Source: Actinoplanes sandaracinus (GTDB lineage: Bacteria > Actinomycetota > Actinomycetes > Mycobacteriales > Micromonosporaceae). Taken from it: a stretch of DNA of 64,000 nucleotides. The position numbers and the translations under genes were made by a program. The notes below the pieces were generated by a model. It saw only the letters and a program-made list of their open reading frames with translations, had not been told where the DNA came from and searched no databases. The stretch spans positions 124,001 through 188,000 of the forward strand of contig NZ_JASCTH010000003.1 in the NCBI RefSeq assembly GCF_030009775.1, given 5' to 3'. Shown here in pieces: positions 18,429-27,821 of the stretch (the first letter of the stretch is position 1; every line of letters begins with the position of its first letter).

Positions 18429-20360
18429 GTGACGATCGCCGCGCCCGCGCCAGCAACGGACCTGACGACCGCGTCTACCGACGATGCGACACCCGCGGAA
18501 CCGGCTGGTTCCGCGGGGTCATCGCCGTCGTTCTGGCGTGCATGGTCGGCACATCTGACGATGGCTGTGGTGGCTCTCTCCGCCGCTGTCTACGTCTGCC
18601 AGGGACTGTGGCGCGCGCCGTACCGCAACGTGCTCGCTGACAACGTCAGCGACCAGGGTCAGTTCGAGTGGATGCTGTCCTACGGCGTCTACCTGCTCCA
18701 GCACGGGAGCAACCCGTTCTTCACCACGCTGTTGAACGCCCCTAAGGGCGTCAACCTGGCGATGAACACGTCGAGCACGTTCTACGCCGTGGTGTTCGCG
18801 CCGCTGACGTACCTCACCGGACCGCAGATCACCTTCGCCACCATCCTGACGCTGAACCTGGCCGGCTCGGCGTTCGTCTGGTACCTCTTCCTGCGCCGCT
18901 GGCTGGTCCGCAGCGGGCTCGCGGCGGCGGTCGGCGGTCTGCTCTTCGGGTTCTGCCCCGGTCTCATCTCGCACGCCAACGGTCACCTCAACTGGACCTC
19001 CGGCTGGATGGTCGGGATCGTGGCGTGGTGGGTGCTGAAACTGCCGGAGCCCGGCCGCTGGCTGCGCAACGGCATCGTGCTCGGCCTGCTCTGCGCGATG
19101 GGCTTCTCGGTCGCCGCTGAGGCGCTCTTCTTCACCGCCCTGGCCAGCGGGGTGTTCCTGGGCGTCTGGCTGCTGTCCCGGCGGGGCCTGGAGAAGGCGA
19201 AGACCAGCCTCAAACCGGTCCTGCTGTCGCTGGGCGTGACCGCCGGGGTCGCCTCGGCGCTGCTGGCGTGGCCGCTCTACATGCACTTCGCCGGCCCGCT
19301 CAAGTTCTCCGGCACCGGCTTCAAGATGCGGTTCTTCTCCGAGGACCTGGTCGCCTACGCCGGGTTCCCGCTGCGGTCGGTGGCCGGGATGTTCGGCTGG
19401 GGCTCCGACCTGGCGCCCAACGAGACCGAGGCGACCTCGTTCCTGGGCGCGCCGCTGATCCTGCTCTTCTTCGCCGCGATGGCACTGCTCTGGAAGCGGT
19501 CGTCGCCGAGCCGCCGGATCACCCTGCGCGCGCTGGCCGTCGTCGCGGGGTTCTTCTTCCTGCTCTCGCTCGGCCCGCGGATGCGGTTCATGGGCGAGGA
19601 GACGGGCATCCGGCTGCTGTACGCCGGGCTGGAGGAGCTCCCGCTGTTCGACTCGGCGCTGCCGGTGCGTTACGCGCTCATCGTGGTGGTGGTGTTCGCT
19701 CTGGTCATCGCGATGCTCACGGACGAGGTGGTGCGCAGCAAGGGCAGCCTGATCCGCAGCCGAAGCGGGCGGATCGCGGCCGGTGTGGCGATCGTGGCGG
19801 CCATCGCGCCGATCGCCCCGACGCCGTTGCGCACCCTGGAGCGGGCGCCTGAGCCGGTCTTCATCTCCAGCGGCCGGTGGCAGGACTACGTCTCCAACCA
19901 CGGGGTGATGACCTCGCTGCCGTTCTCCCTCGACGTGGCCGTCGACAGCATGCGCTGGCAGGCCTACACGATGGCGCGTGGCGGCGACAAGATGTTCCGC
20001 GTTCCGAACGGCTACTTCCTCGGCCCGCAGAACTACGGCGAGAGCGGCCGGCACATGGTGGGCCGGCTCGGTCCCCCGGACCGTCCGACCGACCGGCTGT
20101 TCCTCCGGGCCGCCCGGTGGGGGCAGGTGCCCAGGATCACCAACCTGGAGCGGTCCCAGGCCCGGGCCGACTTCCGCTACTGGAAGCTGGAGGCGGTCTT
20201 CCTGCCCGCTCAGGTCACCGGCCAGAGGGGCATGCTCCTCCGGGACCCGCTGGTGCAGCTCGCCACTGATCTGCTCGGCGAGCCGGAGCAGGTGGACGAC
20301 GTGCTGGTGTGGCGGATTCGCCCGGGTGTGGATCCGGTCGACCAGTGGGAACAGCGCTAG
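18429..20360 (+). CDS. Polytopic membrane protein, glycosyltransferase-like (paralogue 2)
   Basis: 643 aa, colinear with the preceding gene over its full length: shared blocks include [33 protein letters not shown], and a C-terminal [14 protein letters not shown]. This is a tandem duplication that has diverged substantially, so it is old. GTG 18429 is chosen because the product then begins MTIAAPAPA, matching MSVAATAPA of paralogue 1, and a TAATCT box is 7 bases upstream. ATG 18399 overlaps the previous stop (ATGA) and could give a coupled product 10 residues longer. The function is the same uncertain GT-C-like assignment. Confidence 0.8.
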   Translation: MTIAAPAPATDLTTASTDDATPAEPAGSAGSSPSFWRAWSAHLTMAVVALSAAVYVCQGLWRAPYRNVLADNVSDQGQFEWMLSYGVYLLQHGSNPFFTTLLNAPKGVNLAMNTSSTFYAVVFAPLTYLTGPQITFATILTLNLAGSAFVWYLFLRRWLVRSGLAAAVGGLLFGFCPGLISHANGHLNWTSGWMVGIVAWWVLKLPEPGRWLRNGIVLGLLCAMGFSVAAEALFFTALASGVFLGVWLLSRRGLEKAKTSLKPVLLSLGVTAGVASALLAWPLYMHFAGPLKFSGTGFKMRFFSEDLVAYAGFPLRSVAGMFGWGSDLAPNETEATSFLGAPLILLFFAAMALLWKRSSPSRRITLRALAVVAGFFFLLSLGPRMRFMGEETGIRLLYAGLEELPLFDSALPVRYALIVVVVFALVIAMLTDEVVRSKGSLIRSRSGRIAAGVAIVAAIAPIAPTPLRTLERAPEPVFISSGRWQDYVSNHGVMTSLPFSLDVAVDSMRWQAYTMARGGDKMFRVPNGYFLGPQNYGESGRHMVGRLGPPDRPTDRLFLRAARWGQVPRITNLERSQARADFRYWKLEAVFLPAQVTGQRGMLLRDPLVQLATDLLGEPEQVDDVLVWRIRPGVDPVDQWEQR

Positions 20361-20363
20361 GCT
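20358..20363 (+). promoter_or_regulatory. -10 element for leaderless lipB mRNA
   Basis: TAGGCT begins inside the stop codon of the preceding gene (the TAG of 20358-20360) and lies 7 bases before GTG 20371. Confidence 0.5.
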
Positions 20364-20370
20364 TGCGGTC

Positions 20371-21000
20371 GTGACCTCTTCCGTACTCACGGTCCTGCGC
20401 CCTGGCATGGTCGACTACGTGGAGGCCTGGGAGGAGCAGAAACGCCTGCACGAGGGCGTGGTGGCCGGCTCCCGGGCCGACACGGTGCTGCTGCTGGAGC
20501 ATCCGAGTGTCTTCACCGCCGGCAAGCGCACCGAGCCGGCCGACCGCCCGTTCGACGGCACCCCCGTGGTCGACGTCGACCGCGGCGGCCGGATCACCTG
20601 GCACGGGCCGGGCCAGATCGTCGGTTACCCGATCCTGCGCCTGCCCGTCCCGGTCGACGTGATGGCCTATGTGCGCCGCACCGAGCAGATGCTGATCGAC
20701 GTCTGCGCCGAGTTCGGCGTCACGGCCGAGCGGGTCGAGGGGCGCAGCGGCGCGTGGGTCCGGGCCGGTGAGGGCGGCGTCGACCGCAAGATCGCACAGA
20801 TCGGGATCCGGGTGTCGCGCGGCGTCACGCTGCACGGCTTCGCCCTGAACTGCGACTGCGACCTGTCCAACTTCAACCGGTTCATCCCGTGCGGCATCCG
20901 GGACGCGGGCGTCACCTCTCTCAGCGCCGAGGTGGGCCGCCCGGTGCCGGTCAGCGAGGTCATGCCCGTCGTCGAGCGCCACCTGCACACGCTGCTCTGA
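20371..21000 (+). CDS. lipB: Lipoyl(octanoyl) transferase
   Basis: 209 aa. It moves octanoyl from acyl carrier protein to the lipoyl-domain lysine of E2/H proteins. It has the conserved [17 protein letters not shown] block, [18 protein letters not shown], the catalytic Lys in KIAQIGIR, and the catalytic Cys in FNRFIPCGI. The start is GTG 20371, 7 bases after TAGGCT. Its TGA overlaps the ATG of a 54-aa membrane protein by one base. Together with lipA (24141) it would lipoylate SucB in this window. Confidence 0.96.
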   Translation: MTSSVLTVLRPGMVDYVEAWEEQKRLHEGVVAGSRADTVLLLEHPSVFTAGKRTEPADRPFDGTPVVDVDRGGRITWHGPGQIVGYPILRLPVPVDVMAYVRRTEQMLIDVCAEFGVTAERVEGRSGAWVRAGEGGVDRKIAQIGIRVSRGVTLHGFALNCDCDLSNFNRFIPCGIRDAGVTSLSAEVGRPVPVSEVMPVVERHLHTLL

Positions 21001-21164
21001 TGGCTCTCTACCGCGATCCCCGCGACAAGAGGGTCTTCGTTCCCAAGCCGGGCGGCGGCGTGGTTCTCAACTTCGGTCACCCGATCGCCTGGGCCATCCT
21101 CCTCTGCACGACGATCGTCCCCTTCGTGATCGTCACGGTGGTCACCGTCGCCGTCCTTCTCTAG
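21000..21164 (+). CDS. Small one-helix membrane protein (DUF5808-like?)
   Basis: 54 aa. The N-terminal half is polar (YRDPRDKRVFVPKPGGG, NFGHPIAW) and the C-terminal half is one hydrophobic helix (AILLCTTIVPFVIVTVV). The DPRDKRVFVPK...NFGHP pattern resembles DUF5808 proteins, but I recall this only loosely. Its ATG shares a base with the lipB stop (TGATG), which makes translational coupling with lipB very likely. Function unknown. Confidence 0.7.
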   Translation: MALYRDPRDKRVFVPKPGGGVVLNFGHPIAWAILLCTTIVPFVIVTVVTVAVLL

Positions 21165-21293
21165 GCCTTCTCCCCGGTCTGGGTGGGCTCAGCCCCAAAG
21201 CTCTCTGGCCTGAAGGGTTTGGGCGGACTCAGCCCGAGAGACGCGTCGCGGCCCGGGGCGGCCGCGACCTCGCGCTGGTGGCTCACGGTGCTT
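21165..21293. other. Spacer between convergent genes
   Basis: 129 bases separating the small membrane protein from the leftward propeller gene. GCCCCAAA (about 21192) can pair imperfectly with TTTGGGC (about 21220), a weak terminator candidate. CTCAGCCC occurs twice (about 21188 and 21230). Nothing else is recognisable. Confidence 0.35.
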
Positions 21294-22481
21294 CTACTGG
21301 CCGTACCAAGCCGGGGTGTGAAGCAACCGCCAGACCTGGACCGGACCGCCGACCTGTTGGCAGGCGAGGTGGTCGCCGGTGCGGCGGCAGCCGCTCGGAG
21401 TGACGCCCGGCAGGCGGCCGCGGATCTGACCGGTCGCCCACTCGACCACGCTGAGGCCGTCGGGGCCGGCGCGCAGCAGCAGGTCGCCGACCGGCAGGCC
21501 GGGGCCGAGGTCGGCCCGGACCCCGCCGGTCTCCGGATCGACCAGCACGCCGTGGCCGTCGGCCGCCCGGACCAGGCCGGCCTCCCCGCCGGTCCAGTCG
21601 AGGTTGTTCCAGGCCACGCGGCCGGTCTCCGGATTGATCGCGGACACCCCGGCGGCGCCGGAAACGCAGACCCGGGCGCCGCAGGCCACCGCGACCCGCG
21701 GCAGGGGCAGCGCCGTGGTCCACAGCCCCGTCAGGTTCGGCACCGTCACCGAGGTCACGGTCCGGTCGCCGAGCAGGTAGGCCCGCGAGCCCAGGATCCG
21801 CACCACCGGCGCGCTCCCGCCCGGGATCGCCTGGCCGGTGGTCGCGCCCGGCTCGCCGCTGTTCAGGGCGAAGGTGGCGGCGACGCCGGTGTCGTCGACC
21901 GTGATCAGGTGGGCGCCGGTGGCCGCGGCGGCGCGCAACGGGCGCCCGAACCGGCGTTGCCAGGCGATCCGCCCCTGCGCCGGGTCGTAGAGAGCGAGCC
22001 GCCCGCCGGCACCGTCGCCGTAGAGGGCGATCCGGTCCCCCACCGGCAGCGCCACCGTGTACGTCGCCGGATCCACGCCGTCCTCACCGGTACGGCCGTC
22101 GAGAATTCTCGTCCCCACCCCGGCCGGGCCCGTCACCAGCAGCATCGGCCCGGCCTCGGTCAGCGCCGGAATCCCGGACCACCACGGGATGTCCCGCTGC
22201 CAGAGGACCTCGCCGGCCGTCAGCGAGCGGGCCACGACATCCATCCGGCCGCCCGCCCGGGCATGCGTGCTGTAGAGCGTGGCGCCGGTCAGCAGCCACG
22301 TTCCGGAGGCGCTCGACGTCGCCGCGACCAGAGGCAGGTCACGCACCCGGGGCGGCACCTCGGCCGCCCCGGGCAGCAACGCCAGCAACACGACCAGGAC
22401 CAGGGCCCGCCGCGCCGGGAACCGCGGCCGGGTCCGGGCCGGCTCGCGCGACGGCGGGACCACGTCGAGATCGATCACCAT
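21294..22481 (-). CDS. Membrane-anchored PQQ-type beta-propeller protein
   Basis: 395 aa. There is an N-terminal basic stretch and a single hydrophobic segment (RRALVLVVLLALLPGAA), probably a signal anchor, then repeated propeller strands of the PQQ/BamB kind: LTAGEVLWQRDIPW, YDPAQGRIAWQRRFG, INPETGRVAWNNLDW, each with the G-x-x-x-W signature. It carries no catalytic residue set, so a binding or sensing role outside the membrane is likely. It lies 43 bases downstream of aspS on the same strand and may be read through from it; the functional link is unclear. Confidence 0.8.
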   Translation of the reverse strand: MVIDLDVVPPSREPARTRPRFPARRALVLVVLLALLPGAAEVPPRVRDLPLVAATSSASGTWLLTGATLYSTHARAGGRMDVVARSLTAGEVLWQRDIPWWSGIPALTEAGPMLLVTGPAGVGTRILDGRTGEDGVDPATYTVALPVGDRIALYGDGAGGRLALYDPAQGRIAWQRRFGRPLRAAAATGAHLITVDDTGVAATFALNSGEPGATTGQAIPGGSAPVVRILGSRAYLLGDRTVTSVTVPNLTGLWTTALPLPRVAVACGARVCVSGAAGVSAINPETGRVAWNNLDWTGGEAGLVRAADGHGVLVDPETGGVRADLGPGLPVGDLLLRAGPDGLSVVEWATGQIRGRLPGVTPSGCRRTGDHLACQQVGGPVQVWRLLHTPAWYGQ

Positions 22482-22524
22482 GCCGCCGACCCTCTCACGG
22501 CGCCCGGCGGACGGTGACCGCCGG

Positions 22525-23790
22525 CTACGGCGCGATGCGGTTCAGGTCGCGGGGGAACGCGGTGGTCTCCCGGACGTTCGCGGCGCCGGTCAGCCGGGCC
22601 ACGAACCGCTCCAGGCCGATCGCCCAGCCACCGTGCGGCGGCATGCCGTACCGGAAGCCGTCGAGGTAGCCCGCGTACGGGCCCACTCTGTTGTCCAGCG
22701 CCTCGACGTAGTCCTCGTACCGGTGCAGCCGCTGCCCACCGGTGACGATCTCCAGCCCGCGAAAGAGCAGGTCGAAACTGTTCGACCAGGTCGGGTCGGC
22801 CGGGTCCGGATGGGTGTAGAACGGCCGTTTGCGCATCGGATAGCCGGTCACGAAGACGAACTCCGAGCCGTGCTCGCGGCGCGCCCACTCCCCCAGGGCC
22901 CGCTCGTGTGCGGGAGCCAGGTCGGGCTCGTCGGCGGGCGCCCCGGCGATCCGCAGCGCCTCCGCGAAGTGCACCGCCGGGATCTCGGCCGGAACCTCGG
23001 GGCACGCGTACCCGGTCCGTTCGGTGACCTCGCCGAGCATCCCGGCGACGGTGCCGGTCAACGCGGCCATCACGTCCCGGTGGTCGGTGATGAAGCCCAT
23101 CTCGGCGTCCAACGACGTGTACTGCGCGAGGTGCCGGGCGGTGTCGCTGTGCTCCGCGCGGAACACCGGCCCGACCTCGAAGACCCGTTCGAAGACGCCG
23201 ACCATCAGCTGCTTGTAGAACTGCGGCGACTGCGCCAGATAGCCCGGCCGGCCGAAGTAGTCGAGCTTGAAGACGTTCGCCCCGGACTCGGTGGCCGACT
23301 CGACGATCTTCGGGGTCTGGATCTCGACGAACCGCTGCGCTTCCAGCGCCTCGCGGAACCCTTTCGCCGCGGCCGCCGCGATCCGCAGGTTCAGCGCCCG
23401 GGTGGGATGCCGCAACGACAGAGCGGCGTGGTCCAGCTGGGCGGGAAGGCCCGCGCCCAGCGCGGGACGATGCAGTTCGAACGGCAGCGGTACGGCCGCC
23501 CGGCTCAGTTCGTGGATGACCGGCGCGGTCAGTTCCACGCCGTGCGGCGCCTGCTCGTTGGCGGTGACCACGGCGGTCACCTCGACGACGCTCTCCTCGG
23601 GGAGCTGCTCCAGCTGCTCGCGGGTCCGCGGGTCGGTGACGACCACCTGGCTGAGCCCGGCGGCGTCCCGGACGATCAGGAAGGCCACCGACTTGAGCAG
23701 CCGGCGGCGATGAACCCAGCCGGCGATGGTCACTTTCTCGCCTGGTTTCTCGACGAGCCCGGCCAGTTCGGTGGAGAGGATGCGTTGCAT
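22525..23790 (-). CDS. aspS: Aspartyl-tRNA synthetase, archaeal-type (probably non-discriminating)
   Basis: 421 aa, clearly shorter than the about 590-aa bacterial AspRS and lacking its GAD insertion domain. It has an N-terminal OB-fold anticodon-binding domain (VTIAGWVHRRR, VAFLIVRDAAGLSQVV) and a class II core: motif 1 FVEIQTPKIVESATESGAN, motif 2 FRAEHSDTARHLAQYTSLD, motif 3 GWAIGLERFVARLTG. This form is usually annotated aspartate-tRNA(Asp/Asn) ligase and often charges tRNA-Asn with Asp for GatCAB; whether this enzyme does so cannot be read from sequence. ATG 23790 follows GAGGAGGT. A T-box leader directly upstream, with an Asp specifier, controls it. Confidence 0.95.
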   Translation of the reverse strand: MQRILSTELAGLVEKPGEKVTIAGWVHRRRLLKSVAFLIVRDAAGLSQVVVTDPRTREQLEQLPEESVVEVTAVVTANEQAPHGVELTAPVIHELSRAAVPLPFELHRPALGAGLPAQLDHAALSLRHPTRALNLRIAAAAAKGFREALEAQRFVEIQTPKIVESATESGANVFKLDYFGRPGYLAQSPQFYKQLMVGVFERVFEVGPVFRAEHSDTARHLAQYTSLDAEMGFITDHRDVMAALTGTVAGMLGEVTERTGYACPEVPAEIPAVHFAEALRIAGAPADEPDLAPAHERALGEWARREHGSEFVFVTGYPMRKRPFYTHPDPADPTWSNSFDLLFRGLEIVTGGQRLHRYEDYVEALDNRVGPYAGYLDGFRYGMPPHGGWAIGLERFVARLTGAANVRETTAFPRDLNRIAP

Positions 23791-24012
23791 GGCGGGTTAC
23801 CTCCTCGGGTGCTGCAACGCGGCCCCAGGGAGGTGCGGGCGAGCGGGATCCTCGCGGTACCACCGCACCTTCACGCCCATGTGCGGGCGCCTCTTTGTCG
23901 TGCTGCGGCTCCGGGGTGTCTTCACGCTCCGGCGCGCGGGCCACCCTTCACAGCTGCCGGGTGGCTCTCTCGGCCGGCGGATCGAAGCGTTACTCGGTCC
24001 CATCATCGCCGT
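23791..24012 (-). promoter_or_regulatory. T-box riboswitch, specifier GAC (Asp), translational type
   Basis: On the minus strand the leader opens with GATGATGGGACCGAGTAACGC. The stem I lower helix pairs ACGCT with AGCGT; the specifier loop reads GTGAA-GAC-ACC with the Asp codon GAC at 23920-23918. The distal arm has AGAGAG, GCCACCC/GGGTGGC and a GGCAGCTGTGAA loop. The antisequesterer is complete: helix A1 AGGTGCGG (23870-23863) with CCGCACCT (23838-23831), the 7-base T-box bulge TGGTACC, helix A2 GCGAG/CTCGC. ACCTCC (23834-23829) can instead pair perfectly with the Shine-Dalgarno GGAGGT (23804-23799). Uncharged tRNA-Asp binding the bulge would free the ribosome site. No T-tract terminator is seen. 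Confidence 0.93.
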
Positions 24013-24019
24013 GGCGGGA

Positions 24020-24025
24020 ACGGTA
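24020..24025 (-). promoter_or_regulatory. Candidate -10 element for the T-box/aspS transcript
   Basis: TACCGT on the minus strand would start transcription near 24012, just before stem I of the T-box. No convincing -35 is seen. Confidence 0.35.
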
Positions 24026-24128
24026 ACAGCGACCGATGTGTCGTGCTTCTGAATATCGAGTGACGGCCCTCACATCATCGGTCACGTGAGCCTCGTCGCC
24101 CCTGCGGCGCACCCGGCCGTGGCGGGCG

Positions 24129-24134
24129 TATCTT
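24129..24134 (+). promoter_or_regulatory. -10 element for leaderless lipA mRNA
   Basis: TATCTT lies 6 bases before GTG 24141, the second of two consecutive GTG codons. Confidence 0.5.
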
Positions 24135-24140
24135 CGGGTG

Positions 24141-25064
24141 GTGACTATTGCTCCCGAGGGCCGCCGCATGCTGCGCATCGAGGCGCGCAACGCCGAGACT
24201 CCCATCGAGCGGAAACCGCCGTGGATCAAGGTCAAGGCGAAGATGGGCCCGGAGTACACGCAGATGCGCGGCCTGGTGCAGAAAGAGGGCCTGCACACGG
24301 TCTGCCAGGAGGCCGGCTGCCCCAACATCTACGAGTGCTGGGAAGATCGCGAGGCCACCTTCCTCATCGGCGGTGACCAGTGCACCCGCCGCTGTGACTT
24401 CTGCCAGATCGACACCGGCAAGCCGGCCGAGTTCGACGCCGACGAGCCCCGCCGCGTCGGCGAGTCCGTCGCCACGATGGGCCTGAAATACGCGACCGTC
24501 ACCGGCGTCGCCCGCGACGACCTGCCCGACGGCGGCGCCTGGCTCTATGCCGAGACGGTCCGCCAGATCCACAAGCTCCAGCCCGGGTGCGGCGTCGAGC
24601 TGCTGATCCCCGACTTCAACGCCGACCCGGCGCAACTCGCCGAGGTCTTCGGCGCCCAGCCCGAGGTGCTCGCCCACAACGTCGAGACGGTCCCGCGCAT
24701 CTTCAAGCGCATCCGCCCCGGCTTCCGCTACGAGCGCTCCCTCGACGTGATCACCCAGGCCCGGGCGGCGGGCCTGGTCACCAAGAGCAACCTCATCCTC
24801 GGCATGGGCGAGGAACGCTCCGAAGTCTCCGCGGCCCTCCGCGACCTCCACGCCGCCGGCTGCGAGCTGATCACCATCACGCAGTACCTTCGCCCCACCC
24901 CGCGGCACCACCCGGTCGAGCGCTGGGTCAAGCCCGAGGAGTTCGTCGAGCTCCGCGAGGAGGCCGAGCAGATCGGCTTCTCCGGCGTGATGAGCGGCCC
25001 GCTGGTCCGCTCGTCGTACCGGGCGGGCCGCCTCTACCGTCAGGCACTCGACGCTCGAGGCTGA
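24141..25064 (+). CDS. lipA: Lipoyl synthase (radical SAM)
   Basis: 307 aa. It inserts two sulfur atoms into protein-bound octanoyl groups. It has the auxiliary cluster motif [12 protein letters not shown] (CxxxxCxxxxxC), the radical-SAM motif CTRRCDFC (CxxxCxxC), and the C-terminal conserved Ser in RSSYRAG. GTG 24141 is chosen over GTG 24138 because it begins [17 protein letters not shown], the usual actinobacterial start, 6 bases after a -10 box. It is divergent from aspS and converges with the sugar kinase gene 14 bases away. It acts with LipB on SucB and on the H protein. Confidence 0.96.
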   Translation: MTIAPEGRRMLRIEARNAETPIERKPPWIKVKAKMGPEYTQMRGLVQKEGLHTVCQEAGCPNIYECWEDREATFLIGGDQCTRRCDFCQIDTGKPAEFDADEPRRVGESVATMGLKYATVTGVARDDLPDGGAWLYAETVRQIHKLQPGCGVELLIPDFNADPAQLAEVFGAQPEVLAHNVETVPRIFKRIRPGFRYERSLDVITQARAAGLVTKSNLILGMGEERSEVSAALRDLHAAGCELITITQYLRPTPRHHPVERWVKPEEFVELREEAEQIGFSGVMSGPLVRSSYRAGRLYRQALDARG

Positions 25065-25078
25065 CCCGCTCGCCTCCG

Positions 25079-26032
25079 TCAGGCCGGGGCAGCCGTCACG
25101 GCTGTTCCCCATCGCCGGTCCAGGTCGTCCTGGGTCGGCATGGCCGCCGCGCCACCGTGCCTTTCACAGACGAGCCCGGCCACCCGTAAGGCGAAGCCGA
25201 GGCTCTCACCCCAGCCGGCGACACCGTCCGGCAGGCCGGTGGCCAGCAGGCGCGCGATCAGAGCCGCCATGACCGAGTCTCCGGCGCCGGTGGCGTCGAC
25301 GGCCTGCACCGCCGGAGCCGGCAGCGCGGCGGTCTCGGCGCCCGCGTCCAGCCAGGCGCCGTCGGGACCGCACGTCACCACGACCGCTCCGGCCCCGGTC
25401 CGCCGCAGGCGGCGGGCGGCCTCCGGCACGGTGGCGCCGCTGTAGAGCACGGCCACGTCGGCCGAGCTCAGCTTGACCAGATCAGCGGTGGCGGCGAACT
25501 GCTCGACGACGTCACGCAGCGCGGCGACGGCCGCGTCGTCGGGCAGCAGAGCCGGCCGCACGTTGGGGTCGAGCACCCGGAGCGGGCCGGGAACCGCCCA
25601 GGCCCGGCGTGCCGCATCGAGAAACGGCTGGGCGAGCAGGCTGATCGATCCGGCGTACCGCACGGCGGCGCCGCCGAGCAGCGACAGGTCCAGGTCGCCG
25701 GGGGTGAGCCGCCCGTACGAGGGCGGCTCACCGTAGAACCGGAACCGCGGCTCCGGGCCGGCGAACGTGGTCAGCGCCAGTGTGCTCGCGGCCGTCACCC
25801 GCCGTACGCCCGTGACGCCCACTCCGGCCTCGGCGAGGAACGCGCAGATCCGCTCACCCCACACGTCCTCACTGACCGTGCCGACGAAATGAGCCTCACC
25901 CCCGAGACGGCGTACGCCCACCGCCACGTTCAGCGGTCCGCCGCCGATCGCCGTCCGGTAGAGCGTCTCCGGGCCACTCGTCGTCTCCAGCAGATCGACC
26001 AGGGCCTCACCCAGGATCACCGCGTATGGCAT
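25079..26032 (-). CDS. PfkB-family sugar kinase (probable fructokinase)
   Basis: 317 aa ribokinase-like fold. It has the N-terminal substrate motif GEALVDLLE and GGGPLNVAVGVRRLGG, and the C-terminal ATP/anion-hole signature DATGAGDSVMAAL with the catalytic Asp. It is the last gene of a sugar ABC transporter operon; the ABC gene stop (TGA 26043-26041) overlaps its ribosome site (GAGGAG, 4 bases before ATG 26032), giving coupled translation. Gene order (binding protein, permease, ATPase, PfkB) resembles fructose uptake plus fructokinase, so phosphorylation of an incoming sugar, perhaps fructose, is inferred. Confidence 0.88.
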   Translation of the reverse strand: MPYAVILGEALVDLLETTSGPETLYRTAIGGGPLNVAVGVRRLGGEAHFVGTVSEDVWGERICAFLAEAGVGVTGVRRVTAASTLALTTFAGPEPRFRFYGEPPSYGRLTPGDLDLSLLGGAAVRYAGSISLLAQPFLDAARRAWAVPGPLRVLDPNVRPALLPDDAAVAALRDVVEQFAATADLVKLSSADVAVLYSGATVPEAARRLRRTGAGAVVVTCGPDGAWLDAGAETAALPAPAVQAVDATGAGDSVMAALIARLLATGLPDGVAGWGESLGFALRVAGLVCERHGGAAAMPTQDDLDRRWGTAVTAAPA

Positions 26033-26040
26033 GTCGCTCC

Positions 26041-26811
26041 TCAAACCGCCGTCTCCGGTGGTGGCGCCGCACCCGTCATGATCGCGACGGCTTCGGACAT
26101 CGAGTGGCTCTCCGGGGTGATGACCGCGACCCGGCGGCCGAGGCGCTGGATGTGGATGCGGTCGGCGACCTCGAACACGTGCGGCATGTTGTGGCTGATC
26201 AGAATGACCGGCAGGCCACGGTCGCGAACCTCGCGGATGAGCTGCAGGACGCGGTTGCCCTCCTTGACGCCGAGCGCCGCGGTGGGCTCGTCGAGGATGA
26301 CCACTTTGCTGCCGAACGCGGCGGAGCGGGCGACGGCGACCGCTTGCCGCTGGCCGCCGGAGAGCGATTCGACGGCCTGGCCGATGTTCTGCAGGGTGGC
26401 CACGCCCAGTTCGTTCATGTGCCGCTTCGCCTCGGTGCGCATGTGCTTGTGATCGAGCATGCGGAACACCGAGCCGAGCACACCCGCCCGGCGCTTCTCC
26501 CGGCCGAGGAAGAGATTGTCGGCGATGTCGAGGCCGGGAGCCACCGCGAGGGTCTGGTAGACGGTCTCGATACCGGCTGAGCGGGCGTCCATCGGGTTGC
26601 GGAACTGAACGGGAGCGCCGTCCAGGAGGATCTCCCCGCTGTCCGGGACGAGCGCCCCGGACAACGCCTTGATCAGGCTGGACTTGCCGGCGCCGTTGTC
26701 GCCGATGACGGCCAGGATCTCGCCCGGGTGGAGTTCGAGGTCGCTGCCGTCGAGCGCCACCACCCGGCCGTACCGTTTGGTGAGGCCTTTGGCCTGCAGC
26801 ACCGGCGTCAT
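26041..26811 (-). CDS. Sugar ABC transporter ATP-binding protein (FrcA-like, single domain)
   Basis: 256 aa, one nucleotide-binding domain, unlike the two-domain RbsA/AraG type, so it must act as a homodimer. Walker A GDNGAGKSS, Q-loop YQTLAVAPGLD, signature LSGGQRQAVAVAR, Walker B VVILDEPTAAL, switch His in ILISHNM. Its ATG overlaps the permease TGA (ATGA), and its own TGA overlaps the kinase ribosome site. It is the FrcA type that powers fructose import in other bacteria. The substrate remains inferred from gene order. Confidence 0.92.
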   Translation of the reverse strand: MTPVLQAKGLTKRYGRVVALDGSDLELHPGEILAVIGDNGAGKSSLIKALSGALVPDSGEILLDGAPVQFRNPMDARSAGIETVYQTLAVAPGLDIADNLFLGREKRRAGVLGSVFRMLDHKHMRTEAKRHMNELGVATLQNIGQAVESLSGGQRQAVAVARSAAFGSKVVILDEPTAALGVKEGNRVLQLIREVRDRGLPVILISHNMPHVFEVADRIHIQRLGRRVAVITPESHSMSEAVAIMTGAAPPPETAV

Positions 26812-27821
26812 GACTTGACCTTTCTGATCCACTGGTCCAGCGAGACCGCGATCAGCACCAGCAGGCCGATCGCGAAGCCCTGCCAGACCACCTCGACCCC
26901 GGCCAGTTGCAGGCCGTTGCGGAACACCCCGACGATCAGCGCGCCGATCAGCGTGCCGATCACCCCGCCGCGCCCGCCGAACAGGCTGGCGCCGCCGAGC
27001 ACCACGGCGGTGATCGAGTCCAGGTTGTAGTCGGTGCCGACGTTCGGGCTGGCCGAGGCGAGGCGTCCGATGAGGACCCAGGCGCCCACCGCGTACAGGG
27101 CGCCGGCCGTGGTGTAGACGGACAGGAGCACGCGGTTGGTACGGATCCCGGCGAGCCGGGCGGCCTCGATGTCGTCGCCGGTGGCGTACACGTGCTTGCC
27201 CCACGCCGTCGAGCCCAGCGCGTAGAAGAAGAGCGCGAACAGCAGCAGCATGATGATCGAGCCGTACGTCAGCCGGAAGCCGCCGATCGGGATCGTCGTG
27301 CCGGTCCAGGTCATCAGGCTCGGCATATCGGAGCCGCGGACCGTCTCGCTCTTGCTGACCACCGAGTTGAGCGAGAAGAAGATGGTCAGGGTGCCGAGCG
27401 TGACGATGAACGGCGGCAGCTTGATCCGGGTGACCAGGAAGCCGTTCAGAGCGCCCATGGCCGTGCCGAGCACGAACCCGAGGAGCAGCGCGAGCGGACC
27501 CGGCATCCCGGCCTTCGTGGCGAAGGTGGCCATGAGGATCGAGGAGAAGACCGCGACCGCACCGACCGAGAGGTCGATGCCGGCGGTCAGGATCACCAGC
27601 GTCTGCCCGAGCGCCAGCACCGCGATCACGGTGACCTGGGCCAGCACGAGCGACAGGTTCGGCGCCGAGAAGAAGCGCGGGTTGAGGATGCTGAAGGCGC
27701 CGACCGCCAGAATCAGGACGGCGAGCGGGCCGAGCGTCGGATTGCCGTGCAACAGGTGCTGGAGGCGCAACCCGAGCGATTCACGATTGCGGGCCTCGAA
27801 GCCAGCGGTGGCGGTCGTCAT
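26808..27821 (-). CDS. Sugar ABC transporter permease (FrcC/RbsC-like)
   Basis: 337 aa with about 8-10 transmembrane segments and the BPD-type-2 pattern. ALGQTLVILTAGIDLSVGAV is the typical ribose/fructose permease signature, and the GRGGVIGTLIGALIVGVFRNGLQL loop contacts the ATPase. ATG 27821 overlaps the stop of a 28-codon reading frame (ATGA), and its stop overlaps the ATPase start. It forms the membrane channel of the importer. Confidence 0.93.
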   Translation of the reverse strand: MTTATAGFEARNRESLGLRLQHLLHGNPTLGPLAVLILAVGAFSILNPRFFSAPNLSLVLAQVTVIAVLALGQTLVILTAGIDLSVGAVAVFSSILMATFATKAGMPGPLALLLGFVLGTAMGALNGFLVTRIKLPPFIVTLGTLTIFFSLNSVVSKSETVRGSDMPSLMTWTGTTIPIGGFRLTYGSIIMLLLFALFFYALGSTAWGKHVYATGDDIEAARLAGIRTNRVLLSVYTTAGALYAVGAWVLIGRLASASPNVGTDYNLDSITAVVLGGASLFGGRGGVIGTLIGALIVGVFRNGLQLAGVEVVWQGFAIGLLVLIAVSLDQWIRKVKS

